Positions 38,511 through 47,567 of a stretch of 64,000 bases of DNA are shown here, one piece after another. The notes beneath the pieces were generated by a model. The model did no database searches. It was not told the origin of the DNA and saw nothing but the letters and a program-made list of their open reading frames with translations. How positions within the stretch are numbered: the stretch's first letter is position 1; the number at the start of each line of letters is the position of its first letter. The DNA comes from Bacillus sp. T33-2 (lineage in GTDB: Bacteria; Bacillota; Bacilli; Bacillales; Cytobacillaceae). Position numbers and translations under genes: made by a program. The DNA is taken from the NCBI RefSeq assembly GCF_002860205.1, contig NZ_PGVB01000021.1, forward strand, positions 62,001 through 126,000, in the 5' to 3' direction.

Positions 38511-38621
38511 CGTTCTTTCCACCGCCTGAAAACCATTACCCTTTTAAATCCATGACCATCAGTCTGTGTGTTTTTCAGAACTAACTTCCTGGCCTCAATT
38601 AACAAAATACTGTCATTTTAA

Positions 38622-38885
38622 TTATGCAATATTATTTATGACGATAAATTTTCCTGCATGAATTGCTTGTTGAATCTGACGGTAAGTATAGATGGAGTGC
38701 TCATGTTCTACACCCTCCACCTTCTGATCCCATGTCACCTTATATGCAATTCCTCCATCAAATTCCGCGGTAAAAAGCACACCAGCACCAAGACCATTAC
38801 ATTCTTCCAATAGTGTTTCTGAGAGGATAAATACGAATTTGTCACTTAATGTTCTAGTGACATTATTACAACCCTGACACATCAT
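38622..38885 (-). CDS. Hypothetical protein with N-terminal CxxC
   Basis: An 87-residue soluble protein starting MMCQGCNN, with a mixed alpha/beta body (GVLFTAEFDGGIAYKVTWD) and helix YTYRQIQQAIHAG. It has a strong AGGAGG RBS. No family recognised; the CxxC could bind metal or be redox active. Confidence 0.6.
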   Translation of the reverse strand: MMCQGCNNVTRTLSDKFVFILSETLLEECNGLGAGVLFTAEFDGGIAYKVTWDQKVEGVEHEHSIYTYRQIQQAIHAGKFIVINNIA

Positions 38886-39352
38886 TTGTTTCCTCCTTTT
38901 TCTTCACCGAGCAGACACGAAAACTGGTTGCAACCTGTTATGAACAAAGTATCTGTCATTTGGCAAATTTTTGGTCATTTTGCTTTAGCGGTTTGTCAGG
39001 CAAATTTACGATCGTTATTATGATTTATTTGTTCAGTATATTCTATCCACTTGATTTTGCTATACCTTAATGCCATAGTAGCGTTTATTTCATCCTCACT
39101 ATCATGCATGAACATCATTGTGTTCGGCAACGTAATTCAAAAGAACAAACAATTCCTTAACCGCTCGCTTTCCAAATGACACTCAGCTTTTTTCATCTTT
39201 GGGAATGTAATTTCGAATATTTAAAGGCTAATGGTTGGAAAGTATTAAGGTTTACAGGAAGAGAATAAATACCGATATAAACCGCATTATTTGGAGGATA
39301 GAAAAGGGTCATAAAAAGAAGCCGAATTTTGGTCCGACTCCAAAAGAATGAA
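38886..39352. other. Gene-free stretch upstream of the mobile element
   Basis: About 470 nt. A minus-strand frame near 39000-39150 encodes a tail-like fragment (EDEINATMALRYSKIKWIEYTEQ) with no proper start, perhaps the remnant of a lost gene. Nothing else is supportable. Confidence 0.35.
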
Positions 39353-39357
39353 GATAA

Positions 39358-39695
39358 TGTATATTGCCATGACTTTGTGCCACTTATGCCAAAGTTGAGT
39401 GCCACTAGTGCCAACGGCAGAGCCACCAATATAAGGGGTTCTGCAAATAGTCATTGATGACAGATTGTCACTTTACATGGAGCCTCTACGGGCATGGATC
39501 CCCAGCCAAAAAGCCAGCATCCATGAGGGCTGGCTGAGCCAACTAGGCTATCATGCCCGCCTCTCCAAGTAAAGTGCACGTCTTGTCCGTTAGAGCTTTC
39601 ATGGGTGGCTCTCTCTATGGCAGAGGTGGCACTGGAATCTGTCCGATGTGGCACTGAAAAATGGCAGAGGTGGCACTTTTGTGTGGCCATATACA
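39358..39695. mobile_element. 338-bp non-autonomous IS21-type element (MITE) with 5-bp target duplication
   Basis: The ends are TGTATAT...ATATACA with terminal inverted repeats of 48 bp, 34 of 48 positions identical. They contain GTGCCAC blocks at 39377 and 39399 on the left, and GTGGCAC blocks at 39670, 39648 and 39626 on the right, 22 bp apart. Multiple internal copies of the end repeat and TG...CA termini are typical of the IS21 family. GATAA flanks both sides (39353-39357 and 39696-39700). No transposase is present; short frames inside are not genes. Movement would need an istA/istB copy elsewhere. Confidence 0.8.
39469..39576. repeat. Internal 108-nt imperfect hairpin of the element
   Basis: CACTTTAC-TGGAG...GGGCATG at the left pairs with its complement at the right end. 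A second palindrome CATGGAT/ATCCATG (39493-39499/39519-39525) lies inside. Confidence 0.6.
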
Positions 39696-39700
39696 GATAA

Positions 39701-40206
39701 TTATCAAATAACCTAAATGCTGTTCGAAATCATAGTTGAACAAAAAACTTCTCCATCCACATCCATGACTTCGAATTACTCTTATAGATGCGATGTCCTT
39801 GCGGTCAGAAAGGAGATCTCACGGGGTCACCGTACTTTCCTTCTAAACATGCCCAGCACCATCACTTGATAAGTGGTTTTCTACCCGGCTGATTCATGGG
39901 GCAGAAAACCACTACTATTCGTAGAGGACTTCCCATTATATTCGCATAGTCGCCAACTTATCCTGCCGCCGTGCTTCATACTTTTTGCATTTGGGTATGC
40001 GGTCTCTCGATTTTCCACATCTCCTCACGGTGATGCCCTAGATTAATCTTAACTAGTTGTATCAGCACTCTAGTGGAAAGCGTTTCACCTTCGTGAAAAC
40101 AAGTTTTCTGGGATTAGGGAGTCGTGTTTACCGAAATAACGTACTCCAACCTTTAACAACTCATTCCGTGCAGGTTTCCTGCACGAGGTACGACTGCCCG
40201 TCGCAC
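39701..40206 (-). other. Structured non-coding segment after the fdhA terminator; possible group II intron remnant
   Basis: Read on the minus strand, it begins GTGCGAC immediately after the T-run of the preceding terminator. That is the start and the insertion site expected of bacterial class C group II introns. It contains hairpins such as GTGCAGG-AAA-CCTGCAC and a GTACGG...CCCCGTGAG segment. No reverse transcriptase is present and I could not find a convincing domain V, so it would be a truncated copy. Another structured element is equally possible. Confidence 0.3.
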
Positions 40207-40238
40207 AAAAAAAGAAGCTGCCCTCAGAACAGCTTCTT
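40207..40238 (-). terminator. fdhA terminator
   Basis: AAGAAGCTG and CAGCTTCTT stem with a 9-nt loop, followed on the minus strand by a T-run. Confidence 0.85.
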
Positions 40239-40259
40239 TAATACTAAAATATTTTAAAA

Positions 40260-41477
40260 TTAATTTCTCACCATGCCATGAGGATCGATGACAAATTTTT
40301 TCGATGCTCCACGGTCAAACTCCGCATATCCACTTGGAGCTTCATCCAATGAGATTAATGTAGCGTTAACAGCTTTGGCGATTTGCGCCCTGCCACTTAA
40401 AATAGCATTCATTAGATCCCTGTGATATTTCATAACTGGTGTTTGCCCAGTAACAAATGTATGAGCCTTCGCCCAGCCTAATCCCAAGCGGATCTTTAAT
40501 GTGCCGTGTTTGGCATCATCGTCAACTGCTCCTGGGTCTCCAGTTACATACAGTCCAGGAATACCTAATCTTCCCCCTGCTCTGGTGACTTCCATTACTG
40601 AGTTCAATACGGTTGCAGGAGCCTCACCTGATCCTTCACCATGCCCATGCGCTTCGAAACCAACGCAGTCTACAGCGCAATCAACTTCAGGTGATCCCAA
40701 TAGTTGATCAATTTGTTCACCAAGATTTGCATGTTCACGTAAATTCACTGTTTCACAGCCGAAGCTGCGGGCTTGGGCCAAACGTTCTTCTACCAGATCA
40801 CCTACAATAACTCTGGATGCCCCTAATAGCTGGGCTGAATGCGCTGCGGCTAACCCAACAGGACCGGCACCTGCTATATAAACCGTTGCACCTGGTTTTA
40901 CCCCAGCAGAAAAGGCACCATGAAAACCTGTCGGGAAAATATCAGACAACATAGTCAAATCAAGAATCTTTTCCATGGCTTGGTCTTTATCCGGGAACTT
41001 CAAAAGCTGGAAATCTGCATATGGAACCATTACATATTCGGATTGACCGCCAACCCAGCCTCCCATATCTACGTATCCATACGCTGATCCTGCACGATCC
41101 GGATTCACGTTTTCACACACATGTGTGTTCAGTTCTTTACAGCTTCTACAACGGCCACAAGCAATGTTAAAAGGAACGGAAACTAAGTCTCCCTTTCTAA
41201 TGAATTCAACATCGCTTCCTACTTCAATAACCTCTCCTGTGATTTCATGGCCTAAAACTAAACCACTCGGTGCTGTTGTCCTTCCCCTTACCATATGCTG
41301 GTCGCTTCCACAGATGTTAGTTGTTACAACCTTCAAAATAACACCATGATTACACTTTCTGCCAACGTTCAATGGATTCACTCCAGGGCCATCGCGTAGA
41401 ACCAATTCCGGATAACTAATATCCCTTACTTCTACTTCTCCTGGTTTAACATAGACTACAGCACGATTTCCAGCCAT
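40260..41477 (-). CDS. fdhA: Glutathione-independent formaldehyde dehydrogenase (zinc MDR family)
   Basis: A 405-residue NAD-dependent enzyme oxidising formaldehyde to formate without added thiol, like the Pseudomonas putida type. Zinc-site motifs are NICGSDQHMVRGRT, GHEITGEV and the structural CGRCRSCKELNTHVC. The dinucleotide fold is GAGPVGLAAAHSAQLLGA. The length of about 400 and the CVGFEAHGHG segment separate it from ordinary alcohol dehydrogenases. ATG 41477 follows GGGAGTG at long spacing; codons further upstream are unlikely. Confidence 0.88.
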   Translation of the reverse strand: MAGNRAVVYVKPGEVEVRDISYPELVLRDGPGVNPLNVGRKCNHGVILKVVTTNICGSDQHMVRGRTTAPSGLVLGHEITGEVIEVGSDVEFIRKGDLVSVPFNIACGRCRSCKELNTHVCENVNPDRAGSAYGYVDMGGWVGGQSEYVMVPYADFQLLKFPDKDQAMEKILDLTMLSDIFPTGFHGAFSAGVKPGATVYIAGAGPVGLAAAHSAQLLGASRVIVGDLVEERLAQARSFGCETVNLREHANLGEQIDQLLGSPEVDCAVDCVGFEAHGHGEGSGEAPATVLNSVMEVTRAGGRLGIPGLYVTGDPGAVDDDAKHGTLKIRLGLGWAKAHTFVTGQTPVMKYHRDLMNAILSGRAQIAKAVNATLISLDEAPSGYAEFDRGASKKFVIDPHGMVRN

Positions 41478-42285
41478 ACAAAAATCACACTCCCAAAAAA
41501 TAATGGTGCAACAAGTTTTTGTAAGCGTTTTCACTCTATGATTTATTATACTATTTATTCAAAATATTACAAATAGAGATTTTGTAGATTTTTTAGATAT
41601 TTAGTCGAGTAGCACCCCAAATATTTGATAAAAAATAGGAAAGGCAGCAAATGTACGAACCATATCTGCTGTCACTTTAAGATCATCATATGGAAGGTGT
41701 TCGCTCTCAGCCCCTGTTCCCACTCCTACAAATAGCACTTGTTACCTTGAACAAGCAGTAGCCTTGAAGGCGATTGCTTTTGATAAAACGGAACGCTGAC
41801 AAAAGGAGTCCCTGCAGTTACGGATATTGTGACATACGGTATCTGTATATATCCAAGGTAAAGTTGTCGCTCTGCTTTCTCTCGCAGTGTAGCTTTTGGC
41901 AACGAATTACGCCTAACATTGTCAAACTTCAGGCCAACACAACTTCTACAGCCTCAGATTCGCTTGGATAAGGAAAAGCAAATTTGAATCGATTATTTGA
42001 GTAGGTTTTTTCTACGGTATGAAATCATAATTAGTTTACTGTTTTCTACGTTCTTATTCACATATTTACTTCTTATGTACAGACAATAAAAGAAAAGCTT
42101 GGTCACGGTAAAAGCCTAACATAGCCCACCAATTATTGACAATACAGCAATCATAAGTGAACAAATTAATTCAGAATGTGTAATTATGCACAAGTCACTA
42201 CACCTACTGGGTTCGATTTAGACACCCTGGGAATTTTTCGGTTCAACCAGAGCTAGAAAAAGCGAGATAAATAAGAGGTGACAAA
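41478..42285. other. Decayed intergenic region
   Basis: About 800 nt without an intact gene. A minus-strand frame near 41590-41740 reads VLFVGVGTGAES.HLPYDDLKVTA, like motif I of a SAM-dependent methyltransferase, but is closed by a stop just upstream. It is best seen as a fragment. Confidence 0.35.
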
Positions 42286-42996
42286 ATGATAACCTGGCTA
42301 GATGTTTGCATCCGTTCCATTGTATTTATAGCTATTTTATTTTTAATCACAAAATTAACAGGAAAAAAACAAATTTCACAACTTTCCTTTTTTGAATATG
42401 TATCAGGTATTACAATCGGTAGCATTGCGGCTGAAGTAATGATGGGCCTTGAGAAAAATCTTCTCCACGGTATTATCGGAATTGTACTGTTTGGGGGCAT
42501 TACCTATTTAGTAGACGTTATTTCTTTAAAAAGCAAAAAATTTCGGGAGTTTGCGGCAGGTAAAGAAACGCTTTTTATCAAAGATGGAAAAATCATGGAA
42601 GATAATTTAAAAAAGGAACATTATACTATAGATGAATTAAACTCTTTACTGAGGCAGAATAATGTGTTTAAAGCAGCTGATGTAGAGTGTGCAATACTAG
42701 AGCCAAACGGACAGCTTAGTGTTCTTTTGAAAAAAGAGAACCAACCTTTAACTCCAAAGACTGTGAATATGAGAGTCTCAACTGAAAAAATGTCCCAAAC
42801 TGTTATTATGGATGGCCAAATATTGGATGACGCGCTTGCAAAAGCGGAGGTTAACAGGGAATGGCTTAAAATTGAACTTGAAAAGCGTGGTGTAACAGTT
42901 GAAACTGTTTTCATGGCTCAAGTTGATTCAAATCGTGAGTTAACTGTCGATCTTTATGATGATAAAACAAATCTCCCATACCGGAAAACACATTGA
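42286..42996 (+). CDS. DUF421 (YetF-family) membrane protein
   Basis: A 236-residue protein with three N-terminal transmembrane helices, then a cytoplasmic DUF421 domain. Family features are LTGKKQISQLSFFEYVSGITIGSIAAE, FIKDGKIMEDNLKKEHYTIDELNSLLRQ and the C-terminal repeat of that domain. It has an AAGAGGTGA RBS. B. subtilis has several paralogues (YetF, YdfR, YrbG, YkjA); some associate with spore germination membranes, but the role is not firmly known. Confidence 0.85.
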   Translation: MITWLDVCIRSIVFIAILFLITKLTGKKQISQLSFFEYVSGITIGSIAAEVMMGLEKNLLHGIIGIVLFGGITYLVDVISLKSKKFREFAAGKETLFIKDGKIMEDNLKKEHYTIDELNSLLRQNNVFKAADVECAILEPNGQLSVLLKKENQPLTPKTVNMRVSTEKMSQTVIMDGQILDDALAKAEVNREWLKIELEKRGVTVETVFMAQVDSNRELTVDLYDDKTNLPYRKTH

Positions 42997-43354
42997 TGTA
43001 GTAGCGTGAAGATTTACTCATCCAAACAACATCATCATAAATTTTACAGGTGCCATTTTAAAGTGAAAACATCCAATCACTCCTCAGTTCTTTAGTTATG
43101 CTCGAAACCAACATTAGACTTTTGATAAAACAAATGTTCCTCAATAAGAAAAGCGATCCCATGTAAAGAATCGGCAGAACCAGCAAACAATCGTGACCGA
43201 TCCGTCAGCGAGACGACATCCGAGACTTGAAGAACCATAATATTCCGGTTCCACAGCCCACTGACGGCGAATCAAAACCAAATACAGTTCACTTTTTAAA
43301 TGTAGTTGACAAAGTTCGATGGTGGGAGGAAATCATTCCTCCACTATTACCTCA
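42997..43354. other. Gene-free stretch
   Basis: About 360 nt. A minus-strand frame without start (43090-43270) could be the 3' end of a lost gene (SLTDRSRLFAGSADSLHGIAF). No intact feature. Confidence 0.3.
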
Positions 43355-43528
43355 TTAACTGTTAAAGGGGTCAGATAGAACTCTAAATATTTTTTTATAT
43401 AATTTAGTAACAGCTTCATCACTAAGGTAAGTTTCTATTAATTCTTTTTCACCATTAATAGCTTCCCCTCTCGCTTTTATAACAGCTTGTGTTATCTCAT
43501 CTGCATAGTCGTAAATTGTCTTGTACAT
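43355..43528 (-). CDS. Small hypothetical helical protein
   Basis: A 57-residue protein (MYKTIYDYADEITQ...) with a GAGGTGA RBS 5 nt before ATG 43528. Two helices are likely. No recognised family. Confidence 0.5.
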   Translation of the reverse strand: MYKTIYDYADEITQAVIKARGEAINGEKELIETYLSDEAVTKLYKKIFRVLSDPFNS

Positions 43529-43732
43529 AGTTATCACCTCTACAGCGCAATCAAACTAAATGCTACCATGTTTCGGTTGAGCAGGTCGATTTTTGGAATA
43601 TGTCAATGTATCAAAACAATAACACCGTATTCAATCTAGTGCTTCTTATCTAAGATTGTATGAGGAACCTGAATATTTCACAACAGGCCACTTCTGCTTG
43701 CGTAAAGAAGCGTTTAATTCTGATCCAACATT

Positions 43733-44826
43733 TCAGTTACTTTGAACTAATTCTTTAGGAGTCAATGCCATCCATTGATTCAGCGACACGTCTTCATATC
43801 GGTCGCTTTTGAACATTTCTAAAAACCATAACGTTTCAGTACCCGTGTTTTGAATATAGTGTCCAGTAGCAAAGGGGACATATCCGACATCGCCAGCTCT
43901 ATAATCAAATGTACGGGCAGTATCGTTTCCGATAAATACAGTCATTCGGGCTTGACCGGTAAGGTAATACTGCCACTCATCGTTATTGGGATGCCAATGA
44001 AGCTCCCTCATTCCACCCGGCTCAATCTCAACGAGTGCTGCCGCGATTGTTTTTTAAATTGGGAAGTTTGAAGAGTCGTACACTACCACCAGGAGTCCTG
44101 AAGGCTGTTTGTTTCAACAACTCGTGCTTGAAGGTTAAAGGAACTACTCCGAAGGGTGACTGGACTTCCTGATTTTCCAGTGGACCTGGAACCTCTCCCT
44201 GAGAGATATATACCTGTTGAGAAGGAATCGAGTTAAAAGCACTCTCTGGCACTCCGAAATTAGCCGAAAGAACCTCTTTTGGAGTATGTGCAAACCAATC
44301 GGAAATGGATAGGGTCGAAAGATCGGAAAAGTTTCCGTCATCGAAGACGAGCAGAAATTCGCAATGTTGCAACCCTTGAATGGAATGTGGGATACCTGGA
44401 GGAAAGTACCAAAGATCACCTGGGCCAACGTCAGCAATGAAATTTCGGCCATGTTGGTCCACCGCGGTGATCCGTGCCCGTCCCAACAGCATATATATGA
44501 CCATTCGGCTTATTTATGCCAATGGAGTTCGCGTACTCCGCCCGCCGTTAAGCTCATATTCACTCCGCAAGAGTGGTCGCTATCGGCAGTTCTCTGACAG
44601 TATCTCCCGGGACCATCCACCATGTTTTAATACCATGGAAGTGTCTGAGAATGAGAACCTTAAATTAGGAACCAATCCAGCGTCAGTTATAGGTGGAACG
44701 AGCATATCAGGATTTTGAATATCCCTCATAATATTATGAAGGCCCCGCATCAATCGCTCCTGCACCATCAGGTCGGATAGGCTGTGGCACGCGACCGTCA
44801 GCTAGAATTATCGATCGGTTTTTCAT
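43733..44826 (-). pseudogene. oxdC: Oxalate decarboxylase (bicupin), heavily disrupted
   Basis: The remains cover a full OxdC/OxdD-type bicupin. The N-terminus reads [11 protein letters not shown], then [14 protein letters not shown], the first cupin ([21 protein letters not shown]) and the second cupin ([32 protein letters not shown]). Lesions include a frameshift after GAIDAGPS, a lost base after GWSREI, a lost base in LA-GVN, a TAA in HWHK-AEW, a 2-bp insertion before MLLGRAR, and an extra A before [13 protein letters not shown]. The intact enzyme converts oxalate to formate and CO2; this copy cannot be functional. Confidence 0.88.
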
Positions 44827-45221
44827 CAAGCATGCACCCCATTAATGAAACGTATAGGAAATTTCTTAATCGCATGGGCTATGTCCCTGTCCCGAGAATT
44901 AGTAAATTAACCACAAGAGCATTTATCAACCACGACGTTTCAATACCTATTTTTGTCCTCTGGAACCATTCAAGCAGGTTTTTAAAGAAGTTTAAATAAA
45001 ACACAAGAAGAGCTAATCAAAAGTTAATTCATTAGCTCCTAGTGATTCATTGATTCCCTTTCCGTACCCATTCTTCAACGGTAGCAGTACGTTAGGGCTT
45101 AGGTTCAACTGCTTCTTGGACGTCTTCCATCATTTTGACGTCTTGATTAACTGAGACATTGCTTCCATATGGATTTCCGCCAGCCCCGATACTAGTTTGT
45201 CATAGTCCAACAATAACCAGA
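44827..45221. other. Gene-free stretch
   Basis: About 400 nt. An 8-bp hairpin GAGCTAAT/ATTAGCTC lies at 45010-45038. A minus-strand tail near 45080-45180 (GAGGNPYGSNVSVNQDVK) has no start and may be a fragment. Confidence 0.35.
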
Positions 45222-45800
45222 CTAGTCTCTGCTTTCTGCAGCCAGTGCATCTTCTTTAGTTATATGAACCGTACCAAATGGATGCTGTGGAGGAGCATAT
45301 ATTGAATATAGTTTTAAAGGGATATTACCTGTATTAGTTACATTGTGCCATGTTCCGGCCGGTACCATAATGGCAGAATCATCGTAGACTTTTCTTACAA
45401 AATTTAAATTATCTTTTCTCTTCCCCATTTGAACAATACCCTGACCTTGTTCAACGCGTAAAAATTGGTCAAGGTTAGGGTGCATTTCTAAGCCAATATC
45501 CTCACCAATTTTAAGACTCATCAAGGTTACTTGCAGATGACTTCCAGTCCATAAAGCAGTACGAAAAGTATTGTTTTGCTTCGTTGCCTCATTGATATTC
45601 ACAACAAATGGGTTCGGACCATAATCTTTTAACTGAATTTTATTTCTTTCATTTGATGATTCATAAAACCCCAATCTGTTAGCATCATTAGGAATAGTCC
45701 AGGAGTCAGGCTGCCTCACATAATTATACATAGGTACATTAACATAATAGCCATTTTGATAATGATATGGGAATGGAGACATAAAAGCAGCATAGTACAT
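45222..45800 (-). CDS. Cupin-domain protein with Tyr/Pro-rich N-terminus
   Basis: A 192-residue protein. The first 45 residues are Tyr-, Asn- and Pro-rich (FPYHYQNGYYVNVPMYNY), typical of spore coat-like proteins. A single cupin barrel follows (GLEMHPNLDQFLRVEQGQG and VPAGTWHNVTNTG), whose His residues could bind metal. It is a conserved Bacillus protein of unknown function; a spore-surface role is an inference. GAAGGGG RBS. Confidence 0.8.
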   Translation of the reverse strand: MYYAAFMSPFPYHYQNGYYVNVPMYNYVRQPDSWTIPNDANRLGFYESSNERNKIQLKDYGPNPFVVNINEATKQNNTFRTALWTGSHLQVTLMSLKIGEDIGLEMHPNLDQFLRVEQGQGIVQMGKRKDNLNFVRKVYDDSAIMVPAGTWHNVTNTGNIPLKLYSIYAPPQHPFGTVHITKEDALAAESRD

Positions 45801-46019
45801 TTTTTCAACCCCTTCATAACAATGATAAAGTATCTTATGCGTATTGTTACAGGAACGTACTTAGCTTTAGGGTGACTTATTAAAGGAATCCTGGTTAGCC
45901 TGAAACTTTTAATGTATATTGGACTCAAGTTAAAAAGAGTTCATTATGGTTGAATAACTCAACCACCACACAAAGGGCAATAGAAAAGAGCTAAGATTTT
46001 GCCGCTGCTCTTTCTAGGT
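45801..46019. other. Upstream region of the cupin gene
   Basis: No gene seen; it holds the promoter of the minus-strand cupin gene, not resolvable by eye. Confidence 0.3.
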
Positions 46020-46269
46020 TTATTTGCTTCTATCCAGTACACTTATCAACGTAGCTTCGATATCTTCTGCAAGTTCTTTTAGAAGATGATCATCAATCAT
46101 GCCAACCACCAATTATCGGTTTCGGTAAACCGATTTTAGTTAGTTCACCCGAACGATATACTGTAATTTTACATGCAGGAAATACCCGACTAATTCATTT
46201 ATTTCAATTACTCGAGCTGCTTCTTTTGGTCATTAATTCTTCAACATCTTTTGGTGTTATGTTTTTCAT
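46020..46269 (-). pseudogene. Decayed small gene(s) downstream of dsrE
   Basis: It starts well: AAGGAGG RBS and ATG 46269, reading MKNITPKDVEELM like a rhodanese N-terminus. The frame then shifts within 20 codons. Later pieces in other frames (AARVI, ITVYRSGELTKIGLPKP, LLKELAEDIEATL) suggest remnants of one or two genes. A rhodanese is expected in such cst-type operons; identity is uncertain. Confidence 0.4.
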
Positions 46270-46312
46270 CACGCTGTCCTCCTTGTGAATGCCACGCATC
46301 CATGCCGCCTTG

Positions 46313-46792
46313 TTAAATAAATTAATTAACATTTCCATCTGATGCTTCTCCCAAGTATGCTGCGACACCTGCATATTCGAGTCCATCCAGTGATTCTTCC
46401 TGTTGCAGCCCGAGTAGATCCATGTCATCGTACAAGCGATTAAATTCACTCCCTGTTCTTGTGCCATTTCAATCAGCTGGGGAAGGGTCATAGCATTATG
46501 CTTTTAAATAACTTCTTTAATCATTTTAGGACCCATACCGGCGAAATTCATTTTGGACAATCCCATCTTGTCGGCCCCACGAGGCATCATTTTACCAAAC
46601 ATTTTTTCAAGAAATCCCTTTTTAACTGGAACTTGTTCATCTGTACGAAGGGCATTCAACCCCCAAAAGGTATGAAAAATAGTGACGTCATGGTCGTAGG
46701 CAGCTGCTCCATTTGCGTAATATAGGCAGCCATGCCTTATCATAATCACCGCTAAATAATACAATAGTGGTTTTTTGCTTTTGTTCAGTCAT
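46313..46792 (-). pseudogene. DsrE/DsrF-family sulfur-transfer protein, disrupted
   Basis: From ATG 46792 (GGAGG RBS, 8 nt) it reads MTEQKQKTTIVLFSGDYDKA. It then loses frame, resumes as ANGAAAYDHDVTIFHTFWG and continues through MMPRGADKMGLSKMNFAG. A TAA follows after KEVI, then HNAMTLPQLIEMAQEQGVNLIACTMT and another frameshift before the LLGLQQEE stretch. The family moves persulfide sulfur in the cytoplasm. It lies directly downstream of the CstR-type palindrome, as in sulfide-responsive operons. At least three frameshifts and two stops make it non-functional. Confidence 0.85.
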
Positions 46793-46833
46793 ACTTATTT
46801 CCTCCAAGTTTGAATAGTTTAAGATTTATAGAA

Positions 46834-46851
46834 ACTACCCGTACGGGTAGT
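46834..46851. promoter_or_regulatory. Perfect 18-bp palindrome, likely CstR operator
   Basis: ACTACCCGTACGGGTAGT is fully self-complementary. It lies between the CsoR-family regulator gene and the dsrE remnant. G/C-rich TACCC...GGGTA dyads are the usual operators of CsoR/CstR-type repressors. Binding is inferred. Confidence 0.65.
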
Positions 46852-46913
46852 GGGTATATTATTGGTTTAATAAAAAGTCCTTCAGCCTTGGGAATCCAAG
46901 GTTGACGAACTCG

Positions 46914-47174
46914 TTATCTGCTCTTGATCAGCAGTTCAACTGCTTCTTTTACAAGATGTTCTGTTGACTCGCCTTTTTCAACACTTTCTCGCACACAGTG
47001 TTCTAGGTTCTTACTAACAATGAGACCCATAGTACGGTTAATGGCACTTCTGGCTGCAGACAATTGTGTGACGATGTCACGGCAATCCTTTCCCTGCTCC
47101 ATCATAGCCAGGATACCTTTAATCTGACCGTCAATACGTTTTAGGCGATTTTTTACACCATCATCATAGTCCAT
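46914..47174 (-). CDS. cstR: CsoR-family repressor, persulfide-sensing (CstR-like)
   Basis: An 86-residue all-helical repressor. Cys31 and Cys60 are present, but the copper-binding His of true CsoR (four residues before the second Cys) is Asn56. This favours CstR, which forms di/trisulfide links between the two Cys on exposure to persulfide. The context agrees: dsrE and a possible rhodanese remnant downstream, and a thiosulfate transporter/TusA pair nearby. The two clusters are transcribed away from each other. Confidence 0.8.
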   Translation of the reverse strand: MDYDDGVKNRLKRIDGQIKGILAMMEQGKDCRDIVTQLSAARSAINRTMGLIVSKNLEHCVRESVEKGESTEHLVKEAVELLIKSR

Positions 47175-47567
47175 TATCTTTAACCCTCCGATTATTTTTT
47201 TTGCAAGGACATTTTGTCAGCATATAACTGGACACCTTAAATCCCTTAGACACCAAGAAGCGAAAGCCTAAATGCAATCGAGTTTGTCAGAAGCAACCAG
47301 GTGCACATTCTCCTCGGGGATCTCTTGATAGAAACGTTTAAGGATAAGCATAAGGGATATTTATTGAATCACTACATGACTTGAATTAATCGTAAGCAAA
47401 ATACACTATTTTATCGTTCACATAGTCGATAAATTTCAGCATAGTTTTCAACTCCACTTGTCGTTTCTAAAATAAGAGAAAATTACCATGCTTAATCATT
47501 TGACTAATAACCAAAGACGTATTATCATAATCCTTATCTGTTTACTTGGATATTAAGGAGGATTATG
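47175..47567. other. Intergenic region upstream of the YeeE/TusA genes
   Basis: About 390 nt without a supportable gene; it should contain promoters of both cstR and yeeE. I found no second copy of the TACCC/GGGTA palindrome. Confidence 0.35.

Noticed and set aside
39451..39690. 79-codon minus-strand frame inside the IS21-type element
   Set aside because: It consists of the element's inverted repeats and hairpin; no transposase similarity.
43733..44504. Two separate cupin genes
   Set aside because: They join into one oxalate decarboxylase once frameshifts are allowed.
46204..46764. Two separate small genes of unknown function
   Set aside because: They are out-of-frame pieces of one DsrE-family gene.
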